From Caulobacteraceae bacterium (GTDB lineage: Bacteria; Pseudomonadota; Alphaproteobacteria; Caulobacterales; Caulobacteraceae): DNA of 9,174 nt. Location: assembly GCA_947456005.1 (NCBI GenBank), contig CANGRP010000093.1, positions 1-9,174 of the forward strand, given 5' to 3'. Positions 1 to 6,150 of this stretch are shown in pieces (the stretch's first letter is position 1; every line of letters begins with the position of its first letter). Below the pieces are notes generated by a model. It saw only the letters and a list, made by a program, of their open reading frames with translations, was not told the DNA's origin and did not search any database. The translations under genes and the position numbers were made by a program.

Positions 1-22
1 GCTCAGTCTTGCCAGCGAAAGA

Positions 23-38
23 CGCACCTGCTGGTGCG
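23..38 (-). terminator. Terminator-like hairpin
   Basis: The arms CGCACC (23-28) and GGTGCG (33-38) are perfect inverted repeats around a 4-base loop. Read on the minus strand the hairpin is followed by TCTTTC, a weak T-rich tail, and it begins three bases after the TGA at 43-41. It would end a minus-strand transcript. The stem is short and the tail imperfect, so this is only a candidate. Confidence 0.3.
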
Positions 39-40
39 CC

Positions 41-184
41 TCAGGAAATCGACAGCGTTCCCCCGCCGGCTGCGGAAGCTTGTGACAAGATGTCCGCCGC
101 GTCGTTCAAGCCAGGCATGAGGACTTCGCTCTGCTGCTCCGGCCGATGCGCGAAATGCGCCCGGGCCTGCCGGCAAAACTCCAC
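41..184 (-). CDS. Possible 47-residue hypothetical ORF (doubtful)
   Basis: This is a short minus-strand frame from a GTG at 184-182 to a TGA at 43-41. About three quarters of its codons end in G or C, which is compatible with coding in this genome, but the overlapping frame scores about the same. The product would be soluble, with no signal peptide or recognised motif. The frame stays open further upstream, to about base 295, without a good start, so it could be the 3' remnant of a longer gene. The main argument for it is the hairpin placed directly after the stop. Function is unknown. Confidence 0.12.
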   Translation of the reverse strand: MEFCRQARAHFAHRPEQQSEVLMPGLNDAADILSQASAAGGGTLSIS

Positions 185-272
185 GGTGGCTCGGCTCTTT
201 GGGCGGCAGCTGCCCGGAGCAGGGCCCGCCGCTGGTCGCGCGGTAGTCGATGGAAGGACGCCTGAGCCAAGC

Positions 273-300
273 TTGACCGATAGGCCTCTCCTCGTAACTT
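273..300 (+). promoter_or_regulatory. Candidate sigma-70-type promoter for the acetyltransferase gene
   Basis: TTGACC at 273-278 matches five of six bases of the -35 consensus. It is spaced 16 bases from TAACTT at 295-300, which matches the -10 consensus only at its first two and last positions. The box lies 28 bases before the preferred ATG at 329. It is the best promoter-like pair in this lower-GC stretch. The weak -10 keeps confidence low. Confidence 0.3.
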
Positions 301-328
301 ACCAGCCGCAGACGTGGCGGAGAGAACG

Positions 329-976
329 ATGACGAGCGGCGCTATGCAAATTCGGGGACTTGACCTAGAGGAAGCGGTGCGGTTTGCGCCCTGCATCCCC
401 GGTCTCATCCGGGAGACCAGTCCTGTCAGCTATGACTATTCATTTGGGACGGACGGCCTCCTTGAGACCCTCGTCTCCGTTTCCTGGGCGACCGCCGACA
501 CCCTGTTCTCCGCAGCATGCGCCACGGCTGCGGTGGCCGACGGAGAGTTGCTGGGCGTCGAGCTCGGGTTCGAAGGATCGAACTTTCGCACCTTCCAGGC
601 CAACCTTGCGCCACTGGCTCTGGACCTGGTCGCCCGCGGCTCAGTCACATACGACCAACTGGTCGCGCTTGCCCAGCGGGCTGCCAAAGTGAGTTACCTC
701 AACGCTTACATCCCCGATCACGTCTACTATCTCCATGCCTTGTCGGCATTTCCCCAGTATCGCGGCAGGGGCATTGGAAAGGCCCTTCTGGCCGCTGCGA
801 TCGCCCGGGCAAGGGCCGCTGGATATCGCGAACTGCAGCTCGACCTGCTCGCCGACATCCCGGCGGTCGGGTTCTACCAGGCGAACGGCCTGTCGATTGT
901 GGTGGAAACGCGATCGCTGGAGCTCACGCGCGACCATGGCTTTCCTTCCGAATACCGAATGGCTGTGACCCTCTGA
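329..976 (+). CDS. GNAT-family N-acetyltransferase
   Basis: This 215-residue protein is probably an acetyl-CoA-dependent N-acetyltransferase acting in the cytoplasm; its substrate cannot be told. The signature is in the C-terminal half: a beta-strand followed by FPQYRGRGIGKALL, the acetyl-CoA pyrophosphate-binding motif A (R/Q-x-x-G-x-G/A). After it comes an alanine- and arginine-rich helix, then a strand rich in leucine and aspartate, then GFYQANGL, which matches motif B (F-Y-x-x-x-G-F). The N-terminal half is less typical. I chose the ATG at 329 because GGAGAG lies six bases upstream; a GTG at 314 and an ATG at 344 are in frame. The gene stands alone, converges on the acyl-CoA synthetase, and has lower GC than the rest of the window, which may mean recent acquisition. 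Confidence 0.85.
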   Translation: MTSGAMQIRGLDLEEAVRFAPCIPGLIRETSPVSYDYSFGTDGLLETLVSVSWATADTLFSAACATAAVADGELLGVELGFEGSNFRTFQANLAPLALDLVARGSVTYDQLVALAQRAAKVSYLNAYIPDHVYYLHALSAFPQYRGRGIGKALLAAAIARARAAGYRELQLDLLADIPAVGFYQANGLSIVVETRSLELTRDHGFPSEYRMAVTL

Positions 977-992
977 GCTAGGCCGCGATGAC

Positions 993-2576
993 TCAGATCT
1001 CCTTGGCGCGACCTTCCCAGTAGGGCGCCCGGACCTTGTTGCGCTGGATCTTGCCGGCCGCCGACCGGGGCAGGTCGGTGACGAAGTCCAGGCTGCGGGG
1101 AACCTTGAACGACGGCAGGGTGCGCCGTCCGAAGTCGAGGATCTCCTGGGCCAGGGCGTCCGAGGGCGCATAGCCGGGCTTGAGCAGGATCACGGCCTTG
1201 ACCTGCTCGCCCCACTCGTCATGGGGCGCGCCCACCGTGGCGGAGTCGGCGACGGCGTCGTGCTTGATCAGCTCGTTGTCGACCTCCTGGGGGTAGATGT
1301 TCACCCCGCCGGAAATGATGGTCTCGGCGCTGCGGCCGGTCAGGAAGAGGTAGTCGTCCTCGTCGAAATAGCCGACGTCGCCCATGGTGAAGAAGCCGTC
1401 CACCCGGCTGGCGTTGGTCTTGGCCTCGTCCTTGTAATAGGTGAAGCCGCCGCCGGGGGGCAGCTGGTGGTAGATGCCGCCCGCCTGGCCGTTGGGCAGG
1501 TCCTTGCCGGTCTCGTCGAGGATCCGGACCTGCAGCAGGGCGGGCCGCTTGCCGACGCTGCCGGGTTTCCTGAGCCATTCGTGCGAGTCGATGGCAAAGC
1601 CCGCGCCGCCCTCCGAGCCGGCGTAGTATTCGGACAGGATGGGCCCGAACCATTCGATCATGGCGTGCTTGACCTCGGGCGGGCAGGGCGCAGCGCCGTG
1701 GACGATGTACTTCACATGGTCGACCGGATAGCGCGCCTTGACCTCGGCGGGCAGGGCCAGCAGCCGCTGGAACATGATCGGCACCAGGTGCAGGTGCGTC
1801 ACCCGCAGGTCGTGGATCGTCTTCAGGACGTGCTCGGAGTCCCATTTGTCGATGAAGACGAGGGGTGCGCCGGCGCCCATGGCGGCGCGGACATCAAAGG
1901 CCAGGGGTGCGGCGTGATAGGCGGGGCCGGCGCAGAGCTGGACGGAGCTCTGGCTGTCATAGCCGCGCATCAGGTACATGGCCGGGGGGGTCACGACGGG
2001 AACGGGGCGGTGCACGCCCTTGGGCCGGCCGGTGGTGCCGGAGGTGTACATCATGGCGTTGCCGAGGACAGGATCGTCGATGTCGCTTCCGTCGAAGCCG
2101 TCCAGGGCGGCCTGGTAGTCGTCGAAACCGTCGATCTGGCCAGCGGCGGCCAGCTTCACGACCAGGTCGGGACACTCGGCCGCGGCCGGGCCCGCCGCGG
2201 CCACCCGGGCGTCTGCGACCAGGGCCTTGGCCTCGCAGTCGCGGATGATGTAGGCGATCTCGTCGGCGGTCAGGTGCCAGTTGACGGGGGTGATCCGGAT
2301 GCCCGTCCGCAGGGTGGCGGCCAGGGCCTCGACGAACTCGGCGCGGTTCGAGCAGACCAGGGCGAGAGAGTCGCCCGCCTTGAGCCCGCGGGCGCGGAGC
2401 AGCCGGGCCAGCTTGTTGGCGTTGGCGTTGACCTTGGCGAAGGTGTGGGGCGTTCCGTCGGGATCGTAGACCGCGACCTTGTCGGGGTGACGGGCCGCCC
2501 AGCAGGCGGTGGTCATGCCCAACTGACCGGCGGCCTCCAGGCGCGCCACGAACTCGGGATCCAGCAGATCGTTCAT
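993..2576 (-). CDS. AMP-forming acyl-CoA synthetase (fatty acid-CoA ligase family)
   Basis: This 527-residue cytoplasmic enzyme should activate a carboxylic acid, probably a fatty acid, through an acyl-adenylate to the CoA thioester. The full ANL-superfamily set is visible: phosphate loop YTSGTTGRPKG (177-187), PAYHAAPL (218-225) as in fatty acyl-CoA synthetases, YYAGSEGG (317-324) at the adenine site, Asp400 in TMGD for ribose, Arg415 in LTGR, the hinge region through ISGGVNIYPQEVD (421-433), and the adenylation lysine Lys509 in SAAGKIQ. Length is normal. The start is firm: GGAGG (2588-2584) lies seven bases before the ATG. The hinge reads GRSAETI, where many relatives have GR-x-K-D-x-I. Chain-length preference cannot be read from sequence. 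It is probably monocistronic, with 177 bases separating it from the next minus-strand gene. It could feed beta-oxidation or lipid remodelling. Confidence 0.93.
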   Translation of the reverse strand: MNDLLDPEFVARLEAAGQLGMTTACWAARHPDKVAVYDPDGTPHTFAKVNANANKLARLLRARGLKAGDSLALVCSNRAEFVEALAATLRTGIRITPVNWHLTADEIAYIIRDCEAKALVADARVAAAGPAAAECPDLVVKLAAAGQIDGFDDYQAALDGFDGSDIDDPVLGNAMMYTSGTTGRPKGVHRPVPVVTPPAMYLMRGYDSQSSVQLCAGPAYHAAPLAFDVRAAMGAGAPLVFIDKWDSEHVLKTIHDLRVTHLHLVPIMFQRLLALPAEVKARYPVDHVKYIVHGAAPCPPEVKHAMIEWFGPILSEYYAGSEGGAGFAIDSHEWLRKPGSVGKRPALLQVRILDETGKDLPNGQAGGIYHQLPPGGGFTYYKDEAKTNASRVDGFFTMGDVGYFDEDDYLFLTGRSAETIISGGVNIYPQEVDNELIKHDAVADSATVGAPHDEWGEQVKAVILLKPGYAPSDALAQEILDFGRRTLPSFKVPRSLDFVTDLPRSAAGKIQRNKVRAPYWEGRAKEI

Positions 2577-2753
2577 TCAAATTCCTCCCGGGAGCCCCGC
2601 ATTCTGCGGCGGTCGCTCCAAACTCAAATCTCGATATCGCCCTCGCCGGTCAGGCGAGCGGGGCCGAAACAGACCCCGGACCGGGCGCGCCCGGCCTGCC
2701 GCCCGCACAATAGACAGCCGCCGCCGCCGCCGACAACCGGCGCCCGACCGCCG
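2577..2753. other. Palindrome-rich intergenic gap
   Basis: This gap lies between two minus-strand genes. It contains CTCCCGGGAG (2585-2594), which overlaps the ribosome site of the acyl-CoA synthetase; a 6-base-arm hairpin CTCGCC/GGCGAG (2642-2658); a perfect 14-base palindrome at 2681-2694; and (CCG)5 at 2718-2732. No T-run follows any of them, so a classic terminator for DUF2177 is not shown. No convincing promoter for the synthetase was found. Confidence 0.5.
2681..2694. repeat. Perfect 14-base palindrome
   Basis: CCGGGCGCGCCCGG reads identically on both strands. In RNA it would fold only with a very tight loop. It may help end transcription of the DUF2177 gene or serve as a protein site. 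In DNA of this GC content a palindrome of this kind can also arise by chance. Confidence 0.5.
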
Positions 2754-3167
2754 TCAGCCTCCCCGGGGAGCCGACCGGCTCCAGGCCAGGGCGCCGGCGG
2801 CCGAGGCCGTGGCGGAGGCGAAGGTTCCCCAGGCGATGTCGATCACGCTCACATGCACTGGCCAGACCGCCAGGGTCGCCTGGTTGGTGAGGTCGTAGGT
2901 CGCATAGGCGAAGGCCCCCAGGCTGGCGCCTCGCAGCGCTGCGGCCCGGACCCCGCCCCCCGCCAGGACGGTCGGGCGAACCGCCAGGAAGACGAGGCCG
3001 GTGACGTACATCAGGTAGAAGGCGAACGCCGCATCCAGCCTCAGGCCCGGCGCCAGCAGCGGCCCCAGGGCGGGCTTGTAGAGGCGCTCGAACATCTGGG
3101 TCAGCCAAAGCGCATCCAGGATCCCGAACGCACCGCCGACGCCTAACCAGGTCAGAACCCATCGCAT
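2754..3167 (-). CDS. DUF2177 family membrane protein
   Basis: This 137-residue integral inner-membrane protein belongs by pattern to DUF2177, whose molecular function is not established. Four hydrophobic segments are seen at roughly 4-24, 45-63, 76-98 and 105-128. Typical family features are the Asp inside the first helix followed by Trp-Leu (DALWL, 18-22), the stretch FAYATYDLTNQATL (86-99) and IDIAWGTF (109-116). The start is secure: GGAGG (3179-3175) lies seven bases before the ATG. Genes of this family often sit beside COG2907, DUF1365 and a cyclopropane-synthase-like methyltransferase. Here the gene is divergent from the first two. That context suggests a role in membrane-lipid modification or its stress control, but this is inference. 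Confidence 0.88.
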   Translation of the reverse strand: MRWVLTWLGVGGAFGILDALWLTQMFERLYKPALGPLLAPGLRLDAAFAFYLMYVTGLVFLAVRPTVLAGGGVRAAALRGASLGAFAYATYDLTNQATLAVWPVHVSVIDIAWGTFASATASAAGALAWSRSAPRGG

Positions 3168-3317
3168 GGTGAAACCTCCGGAAGTTGAGGGCGACACGCT
3201 GCACCAGACCAGAGGCGACGACCAGTCCTGTCTTGGCGGCCCGCCCCTTGCATCCCCCCGTCCTCTGGGGTCAATGGGGCCGCCGGAATCGCCCGACCGG
3301 CCTCCAGGAGCTCTCCC
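3168..3317. promoter_or_regulatory. Divergent control region between DUF2177 and COG2907 genes
   Basis: Both divergent genes must be transcribed from these 150 bases or from just inside the neighbouring gene. Each has a good ribosome site at its end of the gap (3175-3179 on the minus strand, 3306-3310 on the plus strand). A small CCCC/GGGG hairpin lies at 3256-3270. I looked for a TGATC-type -35 as used by ChrR-linked RpoE sigma factors and for a GGAAC/CGTT EcfG pair, and saw neither. Only weak sigma-70-like hexamers are present, such as TTGACC on the minus strand at 3274-3269. The promoter type stays open. Confidence 0.5.
3306..3310 (+). promoter_or_regulatory. Ribosome binding site fixing a TTG start
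   Basis: AGGAG lies seven bases before the TTG at 3318-3320 and is the basis for using this unusual start. No ATG or GTG in frame offers comparable spacing before the dinucleotide-binding fold begins. Confidence 0.7.
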
Positions 3318-4652
3318 TTGCCCGACGTCACGCCCGACGCCCCGCCCGCCCGCCGGATTGTCGTGATCGGAGCCGGCGCCGCCGGGCTGTCCGCCGCCTG
3401 GCGGCTTGGCGAGGTGGCCGAGGTCACGGTCCTGGAGACGGAGGGCCGGCTCGGCGGCCACGCCAACACCCTCGACGCGCCGGGGCCGGGCGGACACACG
3501 CCCGTGGACACCGGCTTCATCGTCTACAACGAGGACAACTACCCGAACTTCACCGCCCTTCTGGACCATCTCGGAGTGGCCAGCCAGCCGGCGGACATGG
3601 GCCTTTCGGTCTCGCTGGACGGGGGTGACCTGGAGTACTCCTCCAACGCCCTCGTCGCCCAGAAGCGCAATCTGCTCCGTCCGCGCTTCTGGCGCATGAT
3701 CGCCGACATCCTGCGCTTCTACAGGCGGGCGCCGGACGACCTGCGGCGGCTGGAGGGCTCGGGAACCTCCCTCGACGCCTATCTTGAGCATGGCCGATTC
3801 GGCCCCGCCTTCCGGGACGACCACCTCCTGCCCATGGCTGCAGCCATCTGGTCGACCCCCCTGGACCGCATCGGCGACTATCCCGCCGCCTCCCTGATCC
3901 GCTTCTTCCTCAACCACGGGATGATGAGCGTCTCCGGCCGGGGGCTCTGGCGGACGGTGACGGGCGGCAGCCGGTCCTATGTCCGGAAGCTGGTGGAGGC
4001 CGCACGGGCCGACTTCCGCACCGGTGTCCGCGTGGCGGGCCTGTCCCGCACAGAGACCGGCGTTCTGGTCCGGCTGGCGGATGGCGCAACCCTGGACTTC
4101 GACGAAGCGGTCCTGGCCGTGCACGGGGATACGGCCCTGGCCCTGCTCGAGGACCCGACGCCGGAGGAGTCCGCCCTGCTCGGCGCGTTCCGGTACGCGA
4201 AGAACCGCGTCATGCTGCACCGCGATCCCGCCCTGATGCCCCGCCGGCGGTCGGCCTGGACCGCCTGGAACCACATTGGCCGCCGTGACAGCCCCGGTGA
4301 GGGCCCGGTGACCTACTGGATGACCTACCTGCAGAGCCTCAAAGGCGCGGGCGACCTCTTCGTGACCCTCAATCCCCCGGAGGATTTCAGGCCCGAGAGC
4401 CTGATCGCCGAGATCCCCTACGAGCATCCTCTCTACGACGCCGCCGCCATCGAGGCGCAGCGGCGCCTCTGGTCCCTGCAGGGCGTGCGGCGGACCTGGT
4501 TCTGCGGCTCCTACTTCGGGCACGGCTTCCACGAGGATGCGCTCCAGTCCGGCCTGGCCGCAGCCGAAGCGATGGGGGCCCCGCGCCGGCCATGGACGGT
4601 GGCCGACGAGTCTGGCCGGATCCATCTGCCCGCCTCGGCGGCGGGAGCCTGA
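3318..4652 (+). CDS. COG2907 FAD-dependent oxidoreductase (amine-oxidase-like fold)
   Basis: This 444-residue flavoprotein is of the predicted NAD/FAD-binding COG2907 type. The N-terminal Rossmann motif IGAGAAG (17-23) is followed by Glu40 for ribose binding and GRLGGHA (43-49), then the family-typical VDTGFIVYN (63-71) and NYPNF. The C-terminal flavin-contact block runs from WFCGSYFGHGF (394-404) through the glycine- and alanine-rich helix to about 420. From memory, relatives in Rhodobacter are needed for making methylated furan fatty acids, where such an enzyme is thought to oxidise or desaturate a methylated acyl chain. That role here is inference. The usual partner methyltransferase is not in the window. 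Translation starts at TTG, supported by AGGAG seven bases upstream. The DUF1365 gene follows after five bases, so the two are surely co-transcribed. Length is normal and no key residue is missing. Confidence 0.9.
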   Translation: MPDVTPDAPPARRIVVIGAGAAGLSAAWRLGEVAEVTVLETEGRLGGHANTLDAPGPGGHTPVDTGFIVYNEDNYPNFTALLDHLGVASQPADMGLSVSLDGGDLEYSSNALVAQKRNLLRPRFWRMIADILRFYRRAPDDLRRLEGSGTSLDAYLEHGRFGPAFRDDHLLPMAAAIWSTPLDRIGDYPAASLIRFFLNHGMMSVSGRGLWRTVTGGSRSYVRKLVEAARADFRTGVRVAGLSRTETGVLVRLADGATLDFDEAVLAVHGDTALALLEDPTPEESALLGAFRYAKNRVMLHRDPALMPRRRSAWTAWNHIGRRDSPGEGPVTYWMTYLQSLKGAGDLFVTLNPPEDFRPESLIAEIPYEHPLYDAAAIEAQRRLWSLQGVRRTWFCGSYFGHGFHEDALQSGLAAAEAMGAPRRPWTVADESGRIHLPASAAGA

Positions 4653-4657
4653 GCACA

Positions 4658-5452
4658 GTGACCGCCTCGGGCATCTTCGCCGGGGTCGTCACCCACGCCA
4701 GGCTGCGTCCGCGGCCGCACAGGCTGCGGTATCGAATCTTCATGCTGCTGCTGGACCTGGACGAACTCGGGGGTCTCGACACCCGCCTGAAGCGTTTCGC
4801 CGTCGGCCGCTTCGCCCTGACCGGCTTTTCACCGAAGGACCATCTCGACCATACCGGCCGAGACCTCAGGGGCCAGGTGGAAGCGATCCTCGCGGACGCC
4901 GGCCTCGAGGGTGGAGGCCCGATCCGACTGCTGGCCATGCCCAGGATCCTGGGCGGCGTCTTCAATCCGCTGACCGTCTGGTTCCTGCACCGGCGGGACG
5001 GCGCGCTCTCGGCGGTGCTTTACGAGGTCCGCAACACCTTCGGCGAAAGCCACAGCTACCTCATCCCCGCCGCGCCGCAGGGCGGGGACGTCCTGACCCA
5101 ATCCATCGACAAGGGCTTCTATGTCTCGCCCTTCATGGACATGGACCTGACCTACGCCTTCCGGATCCAGCCGCCGGGCGAACGGGTCGCGGTGTCCATC
5201 GACGTCTCCGACGCCGCCGGGCGCATCCTCACCGCCGCCTTCGCCGGGGAGCGGCGCGAGATGACCGACGCCAACCTGCTGGCCGTCTGGCTCGAGCGCC
5301 CCATGACCAGCCTGGGCGTTCTGGCCGCCATTCACTGGGAGGCCCTTTGGATGTGGCTCAAGGGCGAACCGATCCGTCAGCGACCCCCGCCGCCGGCGGC
5401 GCCGGTGACCCTGGCGCCTGCCGCCGTCCGTGAGTTCCCCGGCCCGCATTGA
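4658..5452 (+). CDS. DUF1365 domain-containing protein
   Basis: This 264-residue protein belongs to DUF1365 (COG3496), which has no proven biochemical activity. Family landmarks are clear: GVVTHARLRPRPHRLRY near the start, LLLDLDEL (30-37), the central LLAMPRILGGVFNPLTVWF (91-109), YEVRNTFGESHSY (122-134) and KGFYVSPFMDMD (152-163). I chose the GTG at 4658, with GGGAG ten bases upstream, because the family's homology begins there. An upstream ATG at 4592 lies within the preceding gene and would add 22 residues of unrelated sequence. The proline-rich tail (243-255) is likely unstructured. The gene follows COG2907 by five bases. The two are nearly always together, so the product probably acts in the same step of acyl-lipid modification. 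Confidence 0.88.
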   Translation: MTASGIFAGVVTHARLRPRPHRLRYRIFMLLLDLDELGGLDTRLKRFAVGRFALTGFSPKDHLDHTGRDLRGQVEAILADAGLEGGGPIRLLAMPRILGGVFNPLTVWFLHRRDGALSAVLYEVRNTFGESHSYLIPAAPQGGDVLTQSIDKGFYVSPFMDMDLTYAFRIQPPGERVAVSIDVSDAAGRILTAAFAGERREMTDANLLAVWLERPMTSLGVLAAIHWEALWMWLKGEPIRQRPPPPAAPVTLAPAAVREFPGPH

Positions 5453-5488
5453 CTCCCTGCGGGCGCCCCCCACCTGTTGTCTGGATCC

Positions 5489-5493
5489 GGAGG
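5489..5493 (+). promoter_or_regulatory. Ribosome binding site fixing a TTG start
   Basis: GGAGG lies five bases before the TTG at 5499-5501. It argues for starting the DedA-family gene there rather than at the in-frame GTG at 5430, which lies inside DUF1365, lacks a good ribosome site and would add 23 polar residues before the first membrane helix. Confidence 0.7.
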
Positions 5494-5498
5494 CGATA

Positions 5499-6107
5499 TT
5501 GGCTGAGCTCATTCTGACGATCATCGCCACCGGCGGTCTCCTGGGCGTGGCCGCCCTGATGTTCGCCGAGAACCTGTTTCCCCCCATTCCGTCCGAGGTG
5601 ATCCTGCCCTTGGCGGGCTACGCCGCCGCCCGGGGCGACCTGCCCCTGGCCGGGGTCATCCTCGCCGCCACCCTGGGCGCCGTGGCGGGCGCTGCATTCT
5701 GGAAGGGAGTCGGCCGGAGGATCCCGGAGGCGGGGCTCAGGCGGTGGGTCGACCGGCACGGTCGATGGCTGGCCCTCGAGGTCAGCGACCTTGACCGCGC
5801 GCAGGCCTTCTTCCGGCGCTGGGGCGGGCTGGCGGTCTTCCTGGGCCGCCTGGCGCCGGGCATCCGGACGCTGATCTCCCTGCCGGCCGGCGTCCTGCGC
5901 ATGCCCTGGGGAATCTTCCTGGCCTGGACGACCGCCGGGACCTTCCTCTGGACCCTGGCCCTGACCATGGCGGGGGTTCTCCTGGCCTCCCGTCACGACC
6001 AGGTCGCGGCCTGGCTGGATCCGGTGACGGAGATTCTTCTCGGCCTCTTGCTGGCCGCCTATCTCTGGCGCGTCTGGCGTCGCAGACGGCGGGACCGGGC
6101 CGCCTGA
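5499..6107 (+). CDS. DedA-family inner-membrane protein (SNARE-associated/VTT domain)
   Basis: This 202-residue integral membrane protein is of the DedA family. Members help move lipids such as undecaprenyl phosphate or phosphatidylethanolamine across the membrane and support proton-driven homeostasis. The two hallmark re-entrant stretches are present: ENLFPPIPSEVILPLAG (24-40), with Glu24 and Glu33, and FLGRLAPGIRTLISLPAG (114-131), with Arg117 and Arg123. Hydrophobic segments lie near 4-23, 47-66, 109-130, 138-163 and 176-192, and the C-terminus is strongly basic (RRRRR), which suits a cytoplasmic end. TTG is the likely start. The gene begins 46 bases after DUF1365 on the same strand, so it is probably in the same transcript. 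It stands where a cyclopropane-synthase-like methyltransferase is often found. Which lipid it handles cannot be read from sequence. Confidence 0.9.
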   Translation: MAELILTIIATGGLLGVAALMFAENLFPPIPSEVILPLAGYAAARGDLPLAGVILAATLGAVAGAAFWKGVGRRIPEAGLRRWVDRHGRWLALEVSDLDRAQAFFRRWGGLAVFLGRLAPGIRTLISLPAGVLRMPWGIFLAWTTAGTFLWTLALTMAGVLLASRHDQVAAWLDPVTEILLGLLLAAYLWRVWRRRRRDRAA

Positions 6108-6150
6108 CTCCCGCTTGCCAGTCCCTGGCCAAGGCCTGAGACTTGAAGGC

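Larger units (their letters stand above)
1..313. other. Left-edge region with no assignable gene
   Basis: No convincing gene was found on either strand. The best candidate is a minus-strand reading frame that ends with TGA at 43-41. From a GTG at 184-182 it would encode 47 residues, ending with a hydrophilic, alanine- and serine-rich tail. I do not recognise it and see no clear ribosome site. A second minus frame over about 106-408 and a cysteine-rich plus frame over 9-332 are also open, but they overlap the acetyltransferase gene or its promoter region and look like chance frames. The hairpin at 23-38, just past the TGA, is the only hint that a real minus-strand transcript ends here. The region could be the decayed end of a gene or a dispersed repeat. 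Confidence 0.4.

Noticed and set aside
218..249. A minus-frame stretch RLPRDQRRALL that resembles the start of ECF sigma factor region 4
   Set aside because: None of the following helix-turn-helix residues appear in any of the three minus frames, so the likeness is too short to support a sigma-factor remnant.
9..332. A cysteine-rich 107-residue plus-strand frame
   Set aside because: The codons show no bias towards a real protein, there is no ribosome site at the TTG, and it overlaps the acetyltransferase start and its likely promoter.
2718..2732. (CCG)5 simple repeat
   Set aside because: Short triplet runs are common in DNA this rich in G and C, and nothing nearby suggests a function.
1221..3146. 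A 641-residue plus-strand open frame opposite the acyl-CoA synthetase and DUF2177 genes
   Set aside because: It is the antisense shadow of two genes with clear family motifs. Its translation is rich in Gly, Val, Asp and His with no domain, and long antisense frames are expected at 70% GC.
2754..4625. A 623-residue minus-strand open frame
   Set aside because: Only its last 137 residues are real (DUF2177, with its own start and ribosome site at 3167). The rest is antisense to the well-supported COG2907 gene.
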